Source: Clostridia bacterium
GTDB lineage: Bacteria; Bacillota; Clostridia; Lachnospirales; Lachnospiraceae
Assembly (NCBI GenBank): GCA_003249225.1
Contig: QKJQ01000013.1
Location: 62,001 to 126,000 of the forward strand
Reading direction: 5' to 3'
Length of the DNA stretch: 64,000 bases
This document shows, in pieces, positions 17,602-26,516 of the stretch. How positions within the stretch are numbered: the stretch's first letter is position 1; every line of letters begins with the position of its first letter. Under the pieces are notes generated by a model. The model did no database searches and had not been told where the DNA came from. It saw only the letters and a list, made by a program, of their open reading frames with translations. A program made the position numbers and the translations under genes.

Positions 17602-18891
17602 TCACTCAAAACGTACCGCGATGGAATTGGCATGTGCCGTCAGTCCTTCTGATTTTGCAAATGTAACAATGTCCTGATATACCGGTTCCAGTGCTTCTCT
17701 TGAATATGATATAATGCTTGATTTTTTGATAAAATCATCTACCGACAATGGTGAAAAGAACTTTGCCGTTCCATTGGTAGGAAGTACGTGATTGGGACCT
17801 GCGAAGTAATCACCAAGTGGTTCACTTGAATATTCCCCAATAAAAATCGCACCGGCATTTGTTATCTTTGTCATAATCTCAAAGGCATCCTTTGTCATGA
17901 TTTCCAGATGCTCGCTTGCAATCTCATTCACAGTTTCAATGGCATCTTCCATTGTATCTGCGACAAGAAGATACCCAAAGTTATCAAGAGATTTCTTAAT
18001 GATTTCACTTCTTGAAAGTACTTTTGTAAAGTTATCGATCTCTTTCTCTACTTCCTCCGCCAGTTTTCTGCTTGTTGTAATCAGAATGGAAGAAGCAAGT
18101 TCATCATGCTCTGCCTGAGATAAAAGATCAGCAGCAACGTATCTTGGATTTGCAGTCTCATCGGCCAGTACAAGTATCTCACTAGGTCCGGCAATGGAAT
18201 CAATGCTTACATGGCCATATACTGCCTTTTTTGCAAGTGCTACGTAGATATTGCCCGGTCCTACGATTTTATCAACCTTTTCAATGCTTTCGGTTCCAAA
18301 TGCAAGGGCAGCAATTGCCTGTGCACCACCGACTTTGTAAACTTCCGTAACACCGGCTTCTTTCGCAGCTACTAAGGTATTCTCATATACCTTACCATCT
18401 GCTCCACAAGGAGTTGTCATAACAATTCTTTTTACTCCCGCAACTTTAGCTGGTATGACATTCATAAGAACGGAAGAAGGATAGGCCGCTTTTCCACCCG
18501 GTACATAGACACCAACTGCACCGATCGCTGTAACTTTCTGTCCCAGAAGAATCCCATTCGTCTCTGTATCGAACCAACTGGTACGTTTTTGTTTTTCGTG
18601 GTATTTATATATATTTACGATTGATTTCCGAATTACATCAAGTACTGCCGGATCTATTTTTTCATAGGCTTTCATAAACTCATCTTCTGTTACCTTCATC
18701 GTTTCAACCGATGCATCCGGATAATCAAATCTTCTGGTATAGCGAATCAATGCTTCGTCCTTTTTTGTTCTGACATCCTGTAAAATTTCCTGTACCTTAT
18801 CTTCATATTCTCCATATTGGCTTGGGCTTCTTTTCAGAAGATTAACAAGAATATTGTCTTTTGTTTCTTTATTTAATGATAAAATTCGCAT
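17602..18891 (-). CDS. hisD: Histidinol dehydrogenase
   Basis: Zinc enzyme that oxidises L-histidinol to histidine in two NAD-dependent steps. It has 429 residues. Characteristic blocks are GVYVPGGKAAYPS, GPGNIYVALAKK, DSIAGPSEILVLAD and QAEHDELASS. The reading frame is open for 47 codons upstream, but that stretch overlaps hisG; the ATG at 18889-18891 (MRILSLN) follows GGAGGAG and is the real start. It stands 20 bases after the hisG stop. Confidence 0.96.
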   Translation of the reverse strand: MRILSLNKETKDNILVNLLKRSPSQYGEYEDKVQEILQDVRTKKDEALIRYTRRFDYPDASVETMKVTEDEFMKAYEKIDPAVLDVIRKSIVNIYKYHEKQKRTSWFDTETNGILLGQKVTAIGAVGVYVPGGKAAYPSSVLMNVIPAKVAGVKRIVMTTPCGADGKVYENTLVAAKEAGVTEVYKVGGAQAIAALAFGTESIEKVDKIVGPGNIYVALAKKAVYGHVSIDSIAGPSEILVLADETANPRYVAADLLSQAEHDELASSILITTSRKLAEEVEKEIDNFTKVLSRSEIIKKSLDNFGYLLVADTMEDAIETVNEIASEHLEIMTKDAFEIMTKITNAGAIFIGEYSSEPLGDYFAGPNHVLPTNGTAKFFSPLSVDDFIKKSSIISYSREALEPVYQDIVTFAKSEGLTAHANSIAVRFE

Positions 18892-18911
18892 AGTCTCCTC
18901 CACCTGTCCTC

Positions 18912-19568
18912 TTACTGATTCATCTGACGTTTTTTTAGCTCTTTGCTCAACTCGTTGATCAGTGTATTCACGCGCTCCTGCTCCATCTTCATACTGACCT
19001 GATTCACCACGACTCTCGCAGAAAGTGGGCAAATCTCTTCTAATACATCCAGTCCGTTCTCCCGAAGCGTAGAACCTGTCTCAACGATGTCAACAATCAC
19101 TTCGGATAATCCGACGATCGGTGCAAGTTCCACTGACCCATTCAGCTTTATTATTTCGACGGTCTGGTGTTTCTTATTATAAAAATAATCTTTTGCTATG
19201 GCCGGGTATTTTGTCGCTACACGTATTAACTCTCCGTGGTCGAGAAGTTTTTTAGCCGAAGCCGGACCTGCCACGCACATTCTGCATTTACCCAGTTCAA
19301 GATCAAGCACTTCGTACAGTTTTCTGCCTTCTTCCAGTATTGTATCCTTCCCAACAATTCCAATATCCGCAACCCCATATTCTACAAAGGTAGGTACATC
19401 ACTCGCCTTTGACAGGAAGAATTTCAGACGCCATTCTTCATTTGTAAAGATGAGCTTTCGGGAAGATGGATCTTTCATCTCTTCACAGCTAATTCCGAAC
19501 GCTTCAAATAAATCCATTGTCTGTTTTGCCAGACGCCCTTTAGCCAGAGCTATTGTTATATATCTCAT
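18912..19568 (-). CDS. hisG: ATP phosphoribosyltransferase, short form
   Basis: First step of histidine synthesis, condensing ATP and PRPP. At 218 residues it is the short form that lacks the regulatory C-terminal domain and needs HisZ, which is encoded immediately upstream. The PRPP-binding region is [14 protein letters not shown] and the N-terminus is [11 protein letters not shown] chose the ATG at 19566-19568, which overlaps the hisZ stop as ATGA and has GGGAG upstream, over an in-frame ATG four codons earlier without a ribosome site. Confidence 0.95.
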   Translation of the reverse strand: MRYITIALAKGRLAKQTMDLFEAFGISCEEMKDPSSRKLIFTNEEWRLKFFLSKASDVPTFVEYGVADIGIVGKDTILEEGRKLYEVLDLELGKCRMCVAGPASAKKLLDHGELIRVATKYPAIAKDYFYNKKHQTVEIIKLNGSVELAPIVGLSEVIVDIVETGSTLRENGLDVLEEICPLSARVVVNQVSMKMEQERVNTLINELSKELKKRQMNQ

Positions 19569-20788
19569 ACCGTCTCCCATTCCGTGATTGTATCCATTGT
19601 ATCACCCTGATCAAAAATCCTTATGCAGGTTGCACCTACTCTCGTTGCATAAGCCTGCAAAGCTGCCCTGTCTTCTGTATTCTCCATACAGCACATCATA
19701 CAATCAATTCCCTGGTATCGTTTCATTTGCGCAAAGTTAACCGCTTTTGAAAAATATGCTTTTTTATAAAGTATCAGTTCTCTTGATTTTTTCATCATGA
19801 TATCTGTTTTCTGCCTGGACATTGCAATTTGAAGCTGGTTCGTCAGAATTGCCATTCCAACTGCCGGCGCATCTTTTCCAAACTGTTTGACTAAAGAATC
19901 ATATCTGCCGCCTGTCACGATTGGATTACCTGTCCCATACGTATAAGCATGAAAGATCATGCCGGTATAATAGTTGTACTGACTTAAAGTACCAAGGTCA
20001 AAGGTCACATATTTCTCATACCCATATACTTCGAGTAAATGATACATTTCTTCCAATCGTTCAATTGTCTCCACCGCTTTCGGTGTATTTGTAATTTTCT
20101 TTATCTCTTCCAACCGGCTCACATTACCAAACAATTCAGGCAATGTCATAAATGCTTCTTTTAAAGACTGGTCCATTTCTTTTTCTGTTAATAATGCTTC
20201 TACACCAAATCGATTCTTGTTCATGATCAAAAGCCTGAGTTGTTCAGTCTCTTCTTCATCAAGACAGGCATCTTCCACCAAAGCCCTATAAAATCCGGTG
20301 TGTCCGATTTCAACAAGAAACTCTTTTAAACCAACTTCCTGCATACATTCTATGGTCAGTGCAATCAGCTCTGCATCTGCTTCGACGGATGCATCATTAA
20401 TCAGTTCTGCACCGAGCTGAAAGACTTCTTTCATCTTTCCCTGATACTCACTGTTATTTATAAAAGTACTTCCACCATAACAAAGTCTGATCGGACATTC
20501 TTCATTTTTATAGTACTTGGCAAAACACCTCGCGATCGACGGGGTTATATCAGGCCGCAATACCAGTGTATTTCCCGCTCTGTCAAAAAACTTATACATG
20601 TCCTTCGATGAGACGGTACCGCGTTCTTCAGAGAATACTTCGAAGTATTCAAATGTCGGTGTCTGGATGTCCTGGTATCCATATCGGTTCATTACTTCAT
20701 GGAGCTTTGATTCTATCTGAAGTTTGCTTTCACATTCATGATTATAAATATCTCTAACACCTTCTGGCGTATGCAATAATTTTTCCAT
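19565..20788 (-). CDS. hisZ: ATP phosphoribosyltransferase regulatory subunit HisZ
   Basis: Histidyl-tRNA-synthetase-like protein without tRNA charging, which forms the octameric enzyme with short HisG and confers feedback control. It has 407 residues. Class II synthetase motif 2 ([17 protein letters not shown]) and the motif 3 region ([12 protein letters not shown]) are visible, but the anticodon-binding domain is replaced by a short divergent C-terminus. ATG at 20786-20788 after AGGAGA. It is the first gene of the his operon and is preceded by a strong promoter. Confidence 0.94.
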   Translation of the reverse strand: MEKLLHTPEGVRDIYNHECESKLQIESKLHEVMNRYGYQDIQTPTFEYFEVFSEERGTVSSKDMYKFFDRAGNTLVLRPDITPSIARCFAKYYKNEECPIRLCYGGSTFINNSEYQGKMKEVFQLGAELINDASVEADAELIALTIECMQEVGLKEFLVEIGHTGFYRALVEDACLDEEETEQLRLLIMNKNRFGVEALLTEKEMDQSLKEAFMTLPELFGNVSRLEEIKKITNTPKAVETIERLEEMYHLLEVYGYEKYVTFDLGTLSQYNYYTGMIFHAYTYGTGNPIVTGGRYDSLVKQFGKDAPAVGMAILTNQLQIAMSRQKTDIMMKKSRELILYKKAYFSKAVNFAQMKRYQGIDCMMCCMENTEDRAALQAYATRVGATCIRIFDQGDTMDTITEWETV

Positions 20789-20825
20789 TGCCTGTCTCCT
20801 GTCTTTCGCTTTATTATAGTACAGT

Positions 20826-20843
20826 GCTAATATGATAATTAGC
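20826..20843. promoter_or_regulatory. Inverted repeat at the his transcription start
   Basis: GCTAAT and ATTAGC flank six bases, directly downstream of the his -10, a typical repressor position. No T-box or histidine-codon-rich leader is seen in the short leader, so a DNA-binding repressor is the more likely control (inference). Confidence 0.5.
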
Positions 20844-20852
20844 TATTGTAGT

Positions 20853-20882
20853 ATTATAACCAGAGGTTTTAAAAGATGTCAA
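20853..20882 (-). promoter_or_regulatory. Sigma-A promoter of the his operon
   Basis: Minus-strand -35 TTGACA (20877-20882), 18-base spacer and consensus -10 TATAAT (20853-20858), about 65 bases from the hisZ start. Confidence 0.88.
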
Positions 20883-21040
20883 GCTTTTTTTCACCTATTA
20901 TTTGCTGATTATATCCAAATTGTTAATCTTCGAAAATGTTTCCTGATAAACCGAAAGGAATATCCGTATAGAATGCTTTCTGATTCTTACAACCTATTAT
21001 ATATCAAAACGAAAACAAAATAAATATTTCGATAATAATG

Positions 21041-21086
21041 AAAAAAGCCACCCCAGGATCTTTCGATCTCGGGATGACCTTTTTCT
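21041..21086 (-). terminator. Terminator of the riboswitch-led RNA
   Basis: GATC pairs with GATC around GAAA, extended by about ten more pairs, several of them G-U only on the minus strand, and followed by six T. This fixes the transcript to the minus strand and ends it before the his promoter. Confidence 0.85.
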
Positions 21087-21683
21087 ATGTTGGCTACCTA
21101 AAGATAATAAGTGTTTTTATGATTCAGAGCATGTCTGCTGTGAGGTTTCAGACGAACTCTAAACCAAGACTGTTCGATATCGCGTGAGGTATGTTACTCC
21201 ATTAATCTGACAGTTTTAATGTAAGTAATGATATCGATTCAGTGAAAAGCTGTTCGTGAAGACAATTGCAACATTATGTTTAACAAAGCAGGGGTAACAG
21301 AGGTTGAAGGCTCTGAAACTTTATTAAAATGTTTTACTGTCTTTCGTATGATTCTTGATCTGTCACATAAATCATGGGGCCATGATGATATGATTATTGA
21401 ATGTGTAGTTCTATGATAATTCTAAGGCCTGTACCGTGGTTGTAGGGTTGTTGAATATGTTTGAAAAGTTGTGAGCATTTCATCGATACGGCAGATACTT
21501 TTTCATAAAATACTGAAATCACACAAATTCATTCAGGATTTTACACTGAAGATACATTGTCAAGGATCACCAACATTTATTATAACAGAAGTCTTTATCA
21601 CTTCCAGTTATAACCATAAAAAGTTATATAGTGCTATATTTTCACCATATTTCCAATAAAAGTGCACAAAAAATGTACTCTTT
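21041..21683 (-). ncRNA. Putative structured non-coding RNA downstream of a c-di-GMP riboswitch
   Basis: No ORF of 60 codons lies on the minus strand here, and the longest ATG frame I can read is about 29 codons without a convincing ribosome site. Successive helices can be drawn: 21609-21614 with 21623-21628; 21588-21592 with 21600-21604; 21507-21517 with 21532-21542; 21366-21392 (ATCATGG/CCATGAT core); 21279-21288 with 21319-21328, enclosing CAGAG/CTCTG; 21174-21181 with 21230-21237, enclosing 21194-21228; and 21126-21160. One pair in the 21279/21328 helix and several in the terminator are G-U only on the minus strand. Together with the riboswitch the transcript would be about 750 nt. I do not recognise the RNA family. 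A decayed gene is the alternative. Confidence 0.55.
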
Positions 21684-21752
21684 TAGGTAACTGGCTGCCA
21701 TTCTACAGGCCCTATAGCTTTGCGTCCTCATCTTTCAACGAGTTTGCCTTTT
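21684..21752 (-). ncRNA. Cyclic-di-GMP-I (GEMM-I) riboswitch aptamer
   Basis: The minus strand contains, in the right order and spacing, GGCAAAC, a CTC/GAG helix capped by a GAAA tetraloop, the invariant GACGCAAAGC junction, GGGCCT, then GGCAGCC and the closing GTTACC. This is the conserved core of the class-I cyclic-di-GMP riboswitch. A consensus promoter lies about 40 bases upstream. Just after the aptamer, 21661-21683 can form an A/T-rich stem (AAAAGAGTACA with TGTGCACTTTT) that may be the expression platform. No protein gene follows before the terminator at 21041. Confidence 0.93.
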
Positions 21753-21798
21753 CTTGAAAGTACGTTGCTTTCAAAAAGATTATATTTACTATGCTGTT

Positions 21799-21827
21799 AT
21801 AGTAGCACGTAAATCACTTCATGTCAA
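21799..21827 (-). promoter_or_regulatory. Sigma-A promoter of the riboswitch transcript
   Basis: Minus-strand -35 TTGACA (21822-21827), 17-base spacer and -10 TACTAT (21799-21804). A small hairpin (TTGAAAG/CTTTCAA, 21754-21774) lies between the start site and the aptamer. Confidence 0.85.
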
Positions 21828-21948
21828 CTGTATAGTTACCCTTTTTTATTGAATTTTTTGCATATTTGTGAATTTTTTTCCATTTTTAGGTCTGAAGACC
21901 TAGAAAAAATCCCTCTGTTTTCACAGAGAGACTTTTTCTGTCTACTGC

Positions 21949-23145
21949 TTATCGGTTACCCAGGAGTACGTCAATATCAATCTCCTGGTATTGATTATTC
22001 TCTAAGCGCTGCACCGTTATTGCAACGGTTGTCCCGGCTCTTGTTGAATCAAGAATTGCCTGCAGCTCATCTTTTGTTGTAACCGTACGTCCATTTACAG
22101 CCTGAATAATATCGCCTGACTTTATTCCTGCATCTTCTGCCGGTGATCCGTTTACCACAGAATCAACATAAATACCGATTGGAATATTGTATAAAGATGC
22201 ATGTGCATTCGATACATCTCTGCCTGTAATGCCAAGATATCCGGCTTCATTATCAGAAAGTTCCTCACGGTTCATCAAATCATTGATAATTGGTACTGCG
22301 GATGAAATCGGAATTGCATAACCCATACCTTCTACTTCGGTCGATGCGAATTTTACCGAGTTAATACCAATAACCTCACCATTGCTGTTAAGCAAAGCAC
22401 CTCCGCTGTTGCCAGGATTGATTGCTGCATCTGTCTGAAGCAGTGTCATGGTGACATCATCGATTGTTACTTCTCTGTTCGTAGCACTGATATAACCGAC
22501 AGTTACAGATTGTCCATATCCAAGTGCATTTCCAATTGCGATAGCCATAGATCCTGTTTCGACGCTGTCAGAATCGCCAAGTGTTGCTATCTTGATGGAA
22601 GATATCGTGTCATCCGAAAGATCTTCAAGCGGTATCGAAATGACTGCAAGATCTGCTGTTGTATCAATACCTTTTAACTCAGCTGCTATGGTGCTCTCAT
22701 CAATAAATGACACTTCGATATCTGACGCACCATCTACAACATGGGCATTGGTTGCTATCAGTAATTCTGTGTTGTTTTGTCCAATGATTATACCAGAACC
22801 GCTTCCTGTTCCTTCATATTGATACTCGCGTCCAAAAATATCAGTCGTGGTTGTTACGATCGTCGAATTGATGGTAACAATAGCTGGCATTACATTTTCT
22901 ACAATAGCGGATACGTCGGTGGAACTTACTGCCACCTGTTCTACCGGAACACTGGTAGGGCTTACCAGATCCGCATTCTGTGCCGTATCATAAATCTCTT
23001 CTGCTTCATTTTCAATAGCTTTGCTTTCCAGCAGCCTAGCCGTAACAACACCACCGCCTGCCACCAGTCCTACCACCAGCCCAACCGCTGCTGTTATAAG
23101 TAAATAGCGAGCAAATGCTGGCTTTTTTCTATTTTTGCTGTCCAT
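21949..23145 (-). CDS. HtrA/DegP-type serine protease with PDZ domain
   Basis: Membrane-anchored extracytoplasmic quality-control protease. It has 398 residues with one N-terminal transmembrane helix (about 14-34), a trypsin-like domain (about 80-285) with the catalytic His in TNAHVVDG, Asp in TADLAVIS and Ser in NPGNSGGAL, and one PDZ domain (about 300-395, starting at GYLGITG). ATG at 23143-23145 after AAAGGAG. It is transcribed on its own, divergent from the DUF5050 gene and upstream of the cyclic-di-GMP riboswitch transcript; no functional link to that RNA is shown. Confidence 0.94.
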   Translation of the reverse strand: MDSKNRKKPAFARYLLITAAVGLVVGLVAGGGVVTARLLESKAIENEAEEIYDTAQNADLVSPTSVPVEQVAVSSTDVSAIVENVMPAIVTINSTIVTTTTDIFGREYQYEGTGSGSGIIIGQNNTELLIATNAHVVDGASDIEVSFIDESTIAAELKGIDTTADLAVISIPLEDLSDDTISSIKIATLGDSDSVETGSMAIAIGNALGYGQSVTVGYISATNREVTIDDVTMTLLQTDAAINPGNSGGALLNSNGEVIGINSVKFASTEVEGMGYAIPISSAVPIINDLMNREELSDNEAGYLGITGRDVSNAHASLYNIPIGIYVDSVVNGSPAEDAGIKSGDIIQAVNGRTVTTKDELQAILDSTRAGTTVAITVQRLENNQYQEIDIDVLLGNR

Positions 23146-23298
23146 TTACATATCTCCTTTCTTTCCTTACCTTTTGAAGCAATTTTAACAGCAAATTATG
23201 TCTCTTTTGTGTTCGAAACTTTAAAATTTGATAATCCCTATACGATGATTTTGAGAGCAAACGTTATTTTTCCTGTTACCTCCGCACGATTTCTCTGC

Positions 23299-23327
23299 TT
23301 GCATACTGTTCGAATGTATTTTATAAT
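23299..23327 (+). promoter_or_regulatory. Predicted promoter of the DUF5050 gene
   Basis: Plus-strand -35 TTGCAT (23299-23304), 17-base spacer and -10 TATAAT (23322-23327), about 80 bases before the start codon. Confidence 0.7.
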
Positions 23328-23407
23328 TATAGTACACAAATGACAGGTACCACACTCCCATTCTTCTGACGAATGGATTGCCTGACAAAGAAAGCGAGGC
23401 ATGCCCC

Positions 23408-24436
23408 ATGAAAAAAAACCCATCAAAAATAGTTCTGCTTATAGTCGGGCTTGTGATTTTACTTGCTGTTATCTTTTATGGATATCAGAATACAGTAACT
23501 CATTACAATGCAGATGATGTACTTGGCAACACTGCCGGAAATCTATACAACGGCGGTACATACTGTGAATATGGTGACTTGATCTATTATCATAACTTTA
23601 ACGATGATGGAGCATTGTATCAAATGAATGCAGCTGACTGCAGCAACAGCAAGAAGCTTTACGACGATTATGTCTGCTATATTAATGCGGACAGTAATTA
23701 TATCTATTATTCACGTTATAATAATAAGCGGGCAGATGGCTCAGGCAGCATCTTTACTTTCTATAATAATGGTATCTTTCGAATCAATAAAAAAGGCAGT
23801 CCGAATATTAAACTGCTTTACAATGATCCAAGCGGAATCATGCTGCTGTTTGGCAATTATGTTTATTATCAGCATTACAATACCACCGATGGGTTAAAAT
23901 TCTATAAAGTTAAGATTGATGCAAAAGAAGAAGCCCTGCTACTCGACGAAGCGATACTTCCGGCATCGGTTAATGGGTCATTATTATATTATTCAGGTGT
24001 TGCAAGTGATCATTATCTAAAGACTTTTAACACACAGACAAATGCAGTTTTGACGTTATCGACCGAAAGTACTTATCTTCCTATTGCAGAAAATGACTAT
24101 ATTTATTATATCTCATTATCGGATTACTCGATCTGCCGCATCACCTACGATGGCAATACTGTAGAAACGGTTGTTCCTGATGCATGCAGTACCTATAATA
24201 TAACTTTGGATGGTACCAAACTGATCTATCAGGTCGATCGCGGCAACTCCAACCGAATCGCAATTCTTGATCTGTCGACGATGGAATCCACTACCATTCT
24301 TGAGGGTGATTACAATGAAATCAATGTAACTTCTAATTTTGTATTCTTTAAAAGCTTTGATTCACTCACACATTATGCCTATACACTTAGTACCGGTGTG
24401 TTGAATACCTTCCACCCAACCGTCGAGGCAGACTGA
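23408..24436 (+). CDS. DUF5050-type membrane-anchored beta-propeller-like protein
   Basis: Function unknown. 342 residues with an N-terminal transmembrane helix (about 8-28) and an extracellular region with repeated blocks of the type YIYYxxxxDxxIxRI spaced 40-50 residues apart, as in DUF5050 proteins that are predicted to fold as beta-propellers. The ATG at 23408-23410 (MKKNPSK) follows GAGG eight bases upstream; the frame is open ten codons further but without a ribosome site. It is one of the few plus-strand genes, has its own promoter and terminator, and is therefore a single-gene unit. Confidence 0.8.
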   Translation: MKKNPSKIVLLIVGLVILLAVIFYGYQNTVTHYNADDVLGNTAGNLYNGGTYCEYGDLIYYHNFNDDGALYQMNAADCSNSKKLYDDYVCYINADSNYIYYSRYNNKRADGSGSIFTFYNNGIFRINKKGSPNIKLLYNDPSGIMLLFGNYVYYQHYNTTDGLKFYKVKIDAKEEALLLDEAILPASVNGSLLYYSGVASDHYLKTFNTQTNAVLTLSTESTYLPIAENDYIYYISLSDYSICRITYDGNTVETVVPDACSTYNITLDGTKLIYQVDRGNSNRIAILDLSTMESTTILEGDYNEINVTSNFVFFKSFDSLTHYAYTLSTGVLNTFHPTVEAD

Positions 24437-24462
24437 TCTGTACTGAAAATTCTGATAATAAC

Positions 24463-24520
24463 AAAACGACTCCCAAAAGCAGAGGTACACCCTGATGACT
24501 TGGAAGTCGTTTTTTTATTT
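24463..24520 (+). terminator. Terminator of the DUF5050 gene
   Basis: AACGACTCCCAA and TTGGAAGTCGTT form a 12-base stem with one mismatch and a 23-base loop, followed by seven T. Confidence 0.85.
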
Positions 24521-24574
24521 TTCAATCATTTATAACAACCAACTATTTGCTGATTTTATACGATTCTAGCCTGT

Positions 24575-25777
24575 CTACTTTTCATCGATCACCTGAAATA
24601 TAAAGAATTTCAAATAATACGACTCATCTGCTGACCAAAGGATGGGATGGTCTTGCGACTGTGTTCGGTACTCGACCTGTCTCAGTCTCTTATGTGCACT
24701 GGAAGCCGCCTGTGCTATTGCCTTGGAGAAAAGTTCCGGTGTCATAAAATGTGAACAGGAACAAGTCGCAAGAAATCCTCCGTCACGAACCAGTTTCATG
24801 GCACGATAATTAATCTCTCGATATCCCTTTGTCGCATTTTTTATCGAATCCCTTGATTTCGTAAAGGCTGGCGGATCAAGAATAACAACATCAAATGTCT
24901 TCTTTTCTTTTTCAAGCTCCGGCAACAAGTCAAAAACATCACGGCAGATAAATTCAACCGTTCCTTCCAGACCGTTTGCTTTTGCATTCTCTTTTGCCTG
25001 AGCCACGCCCAGTTCTGAAACATCAACACCAGTAACGTGCTTTGCGCCAGCAATACCGGCATTCAATGCAAATGCTCCGGTATGAGTAAAGCAATCAAGA
25101 ACCTCTGCATTCTTACATATCTTATGAATAGCAAGTCTGTTATACTTCTGATCAAGGAAGAATCCAGTTTTTTGTCCATCCGCCACATTAACAAAATACT
25201 TTACTCCGTTTTCTACGATTAGCACGTTCGTATCAAACTCTTCACCAATGAAACCCTTAAAAGGTTCCATGCCTTCCTGCTTTCTTACCTTTGCATCACT
25301 TCTTTCATAAATGCCCCGAATCGTTACTGCGTCTTCTGCAAGGCATTTCTTTAGCGCTTCCAGAATAACCGGTTTCAAACGATCAATACCAAGAGCCAGT
25401 GACTGTACCACCAGAACATCTGTGTATTTATCAATAACAAGACCCGGAAGGAAATCTGCTTCGCCAAAAATAATTCTGCAGTTGTCAGTCTCTGTTGTAT
25501 TTTTTCTGTATTCCCATGCATTTCTAACACGCATCTCCAGGAATTCTTCATCGATCGTCTGTCCTTTTTTTCTTGACAGAACCCTGATTCTGATCTTGGA
25601 ATTCTGGTTTATGAACCCTGTTCCAAGCGGATATCCGTCAAAATCCTCGATATCAATAAGCTCACCATTCGTAAAAGAACCCTTTATATTATTGATCTCA
25701 TTATCAAAGATCCATAATCCTCCGGCTTTCAGACTTCTGCCTTCTCCTTTTTTTAGTACCGCTGTTGCCCTATCCAT
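24575..25777 (-). CDS. 23S rRNA cytosine-C5 methyltransferase, RlmI-like
   Basis: Class I SAM-dependent methyltransferase of the RlmI/YwbD family, expected to make 5-methylcytosine in 23S rRNA. 400 residues: a PUA-like domain first (about 5-80, GRSLKAGGLWIFDNEI), a linking EEHEH-type domain, then the Rossmann methyltransferase domain with motif I VLDCFTHTGAFALNAG, the acidic motif VTGVDVSE, motif IV VILDPPAFTKS and the catalytic Cys region ATCSCSHFM. The ATG at 25775-25777 follows AGGAGG; the long upstream extension of the frame is not translated. Exact target position is inferred from the family. Confidence 0.9.
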   Translation of the reverse strand: MDRATAVLKKGEGRSLKAGGLWIFDNEINNIKGSFTNGELIDIEDFDGYPLGTGFINQNSKIRIRVLSRKKGQTIDEEFLEMRVRNAWEYRKNTTETDNCRIIFGEADFLPGLVIDKYTDVLVVQSLALGIDRLKPVILEALKKCLAEDAVTIRGIYERSDAKVRKQEGMEPFKGFIGEEFDTNVLIVENGVKYFVNVADGQKTGFFLDQKYNRLAIHKICKNAEVLDCFTHTGAFALNAGIAGAKHVTGVDVSELGVAQAKENAKANGLEGTVEFICRDVFDLLPELEKEKKTFDVVILDPPAFTKSRDSIKNATKGYREINYRAMKLVRDGGFLATCSCSHFMTPELFSKAIAQAASSAHKRLRQVEYRTQSQDHPILWSADESYYLKFFIFQVIDEK

Positions 25778-25885
25778 ATTCCTCCTTCTGTGCACACTTC
25801 TCTGCACACGAACACAGGTTGCTTTCCCTCTGCGCTCTTCCTTCGTAGCAGTCTCTCTGCTCACAACCACACAATATATATATCT

Positions 25886-26332
25886 TTACTTTTCTTCAGT
25901 CTGGCCTTTGTCTTTAATAAATACGAATAATTTACTGAAAATATAATTCAAAAGAATTACAATAACAGAAATCGATACTTTGACTGGCCAGTAGGGAAAA
26001 CCAAGACTTTTAACAAACAAGGCTCCTCCACCAACTTCAATAACCAATGTAATGAGTCTGCTGAAGGTGAACTTCCAGATCTTATCCATTTCCTTCTTTA
26101 AACCATGATATCCTACATGGAACACGACCCGGTCGTTCATAATATAAGCAAATGTAACTGCAGCAATCCAGGCAATTGAATTAGTAATAACAACATCCGT
26201 TTGCAGAATGTTATTAAACAGGTACGATACGATCCAGTTAACAACCGTTGTCAATACCCCAACGATCCCATAAATTATAAGTTCTTTTGTTACATATTTT
26301 TTCCATAAATGCAGAAATAAATTATCTTTCAT
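25886..26332 (-). CDS. GtrA-family membrane protein
   Basis: Small membrane protein with four predicted helices, of a family linked to lipid-linked sugar translocation or cell-surface polysaccharide modification. The pattern YGIVGVLTTVVNW, the block YIMNDRVVF and LLNYIFSKLFVF are typical. I use the ATG at 26330-26332, which has GGGGGAG upstream; the ATG five codons earlier (26347) with AAAGGGG is nearly as good. Anything further upstream is excluded by the GH112 terminator and the promoter at 26376-26403. No glycosyltransferase partner is adjacent, so its substrate is unknown. Confidence 0.85.
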   Translation of the reverse strand: MKDNLFLHLWKKYVTKELIIYGIVGVLTTVVNWIVSYLFNNILQTDVVITNSIAWIAAVTFAYIMNDRVVFHVGYHGLKKEMDKIWKFTFSRLITLVIEVGGGALFVKSLGFPYWPVKVSISVIVILLNYIFSKLFVFIKDKGQTEEK

Positions 26333-26375
26333 GTAAGTCTCCCCCATCTTGTCCCCTTTTTTCCAACACACCAGA

Positions 26376-26403
26376 ATTATATCATGAAACACAGCACATG
26401 CAA
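26376..26403 (-). promoter_or_regulatory. Predicted promoter of the GtrA gene
   Basis: Minus-strand -35 TTGCAT (26398-26403), 16-base spacer and -10 TATAAT (26376-26381). Confidence 0.65.
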
Positions 26404-26452
26404 AGAAAAATGAAATAAACTTACGAACCGATACTTTTCCGCCAGACACATA

Positions 26453-26494
26453 GTAAAAAAGCAGCTGGGACATTGTATTCCTCGCTGCTTTGAA
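26453..26494 (-). terminator. Terminator of the GH112 operon
   Basis: On the minus strand AAAGCAGC pairs with GCTGCTTT, with an 18-base loop, followed by T residues, about 25 bases after the GH112 stop. Confidence 0.8.
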
Positions 26495-26516
26495 CTATTC
26501 TTTCTGAATGTATTTC

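Noticed and set aside
20789-20880. T-box or histidine attenuator in the his leader
   Set aside because: The leader is only about 60 bases and lacks the T-box sequence, a His-codon run and a terminator.
21262-21417. Plus-strand frame of 40-50 codons starting MFNKAGVTEVEG that looks mildly protein-like
   Set aside because: No ribosome site or promoter, and the helix pairing favours the minus strand. Kept in mind as a possible relic of a gene.
21471-21659. Plus-strand ORF of 62 codons in the riboswitch region
   Set aside because: No ribosome site, opposite to the riboswitch transcript and overlapping several of its helices; composition is not protein-like.
25311-25946. Plus-strand ORF of 211 codons
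   Set aside because: Antisense to the RlmI-like gene, whose domains and motifs are clear; no known domain.
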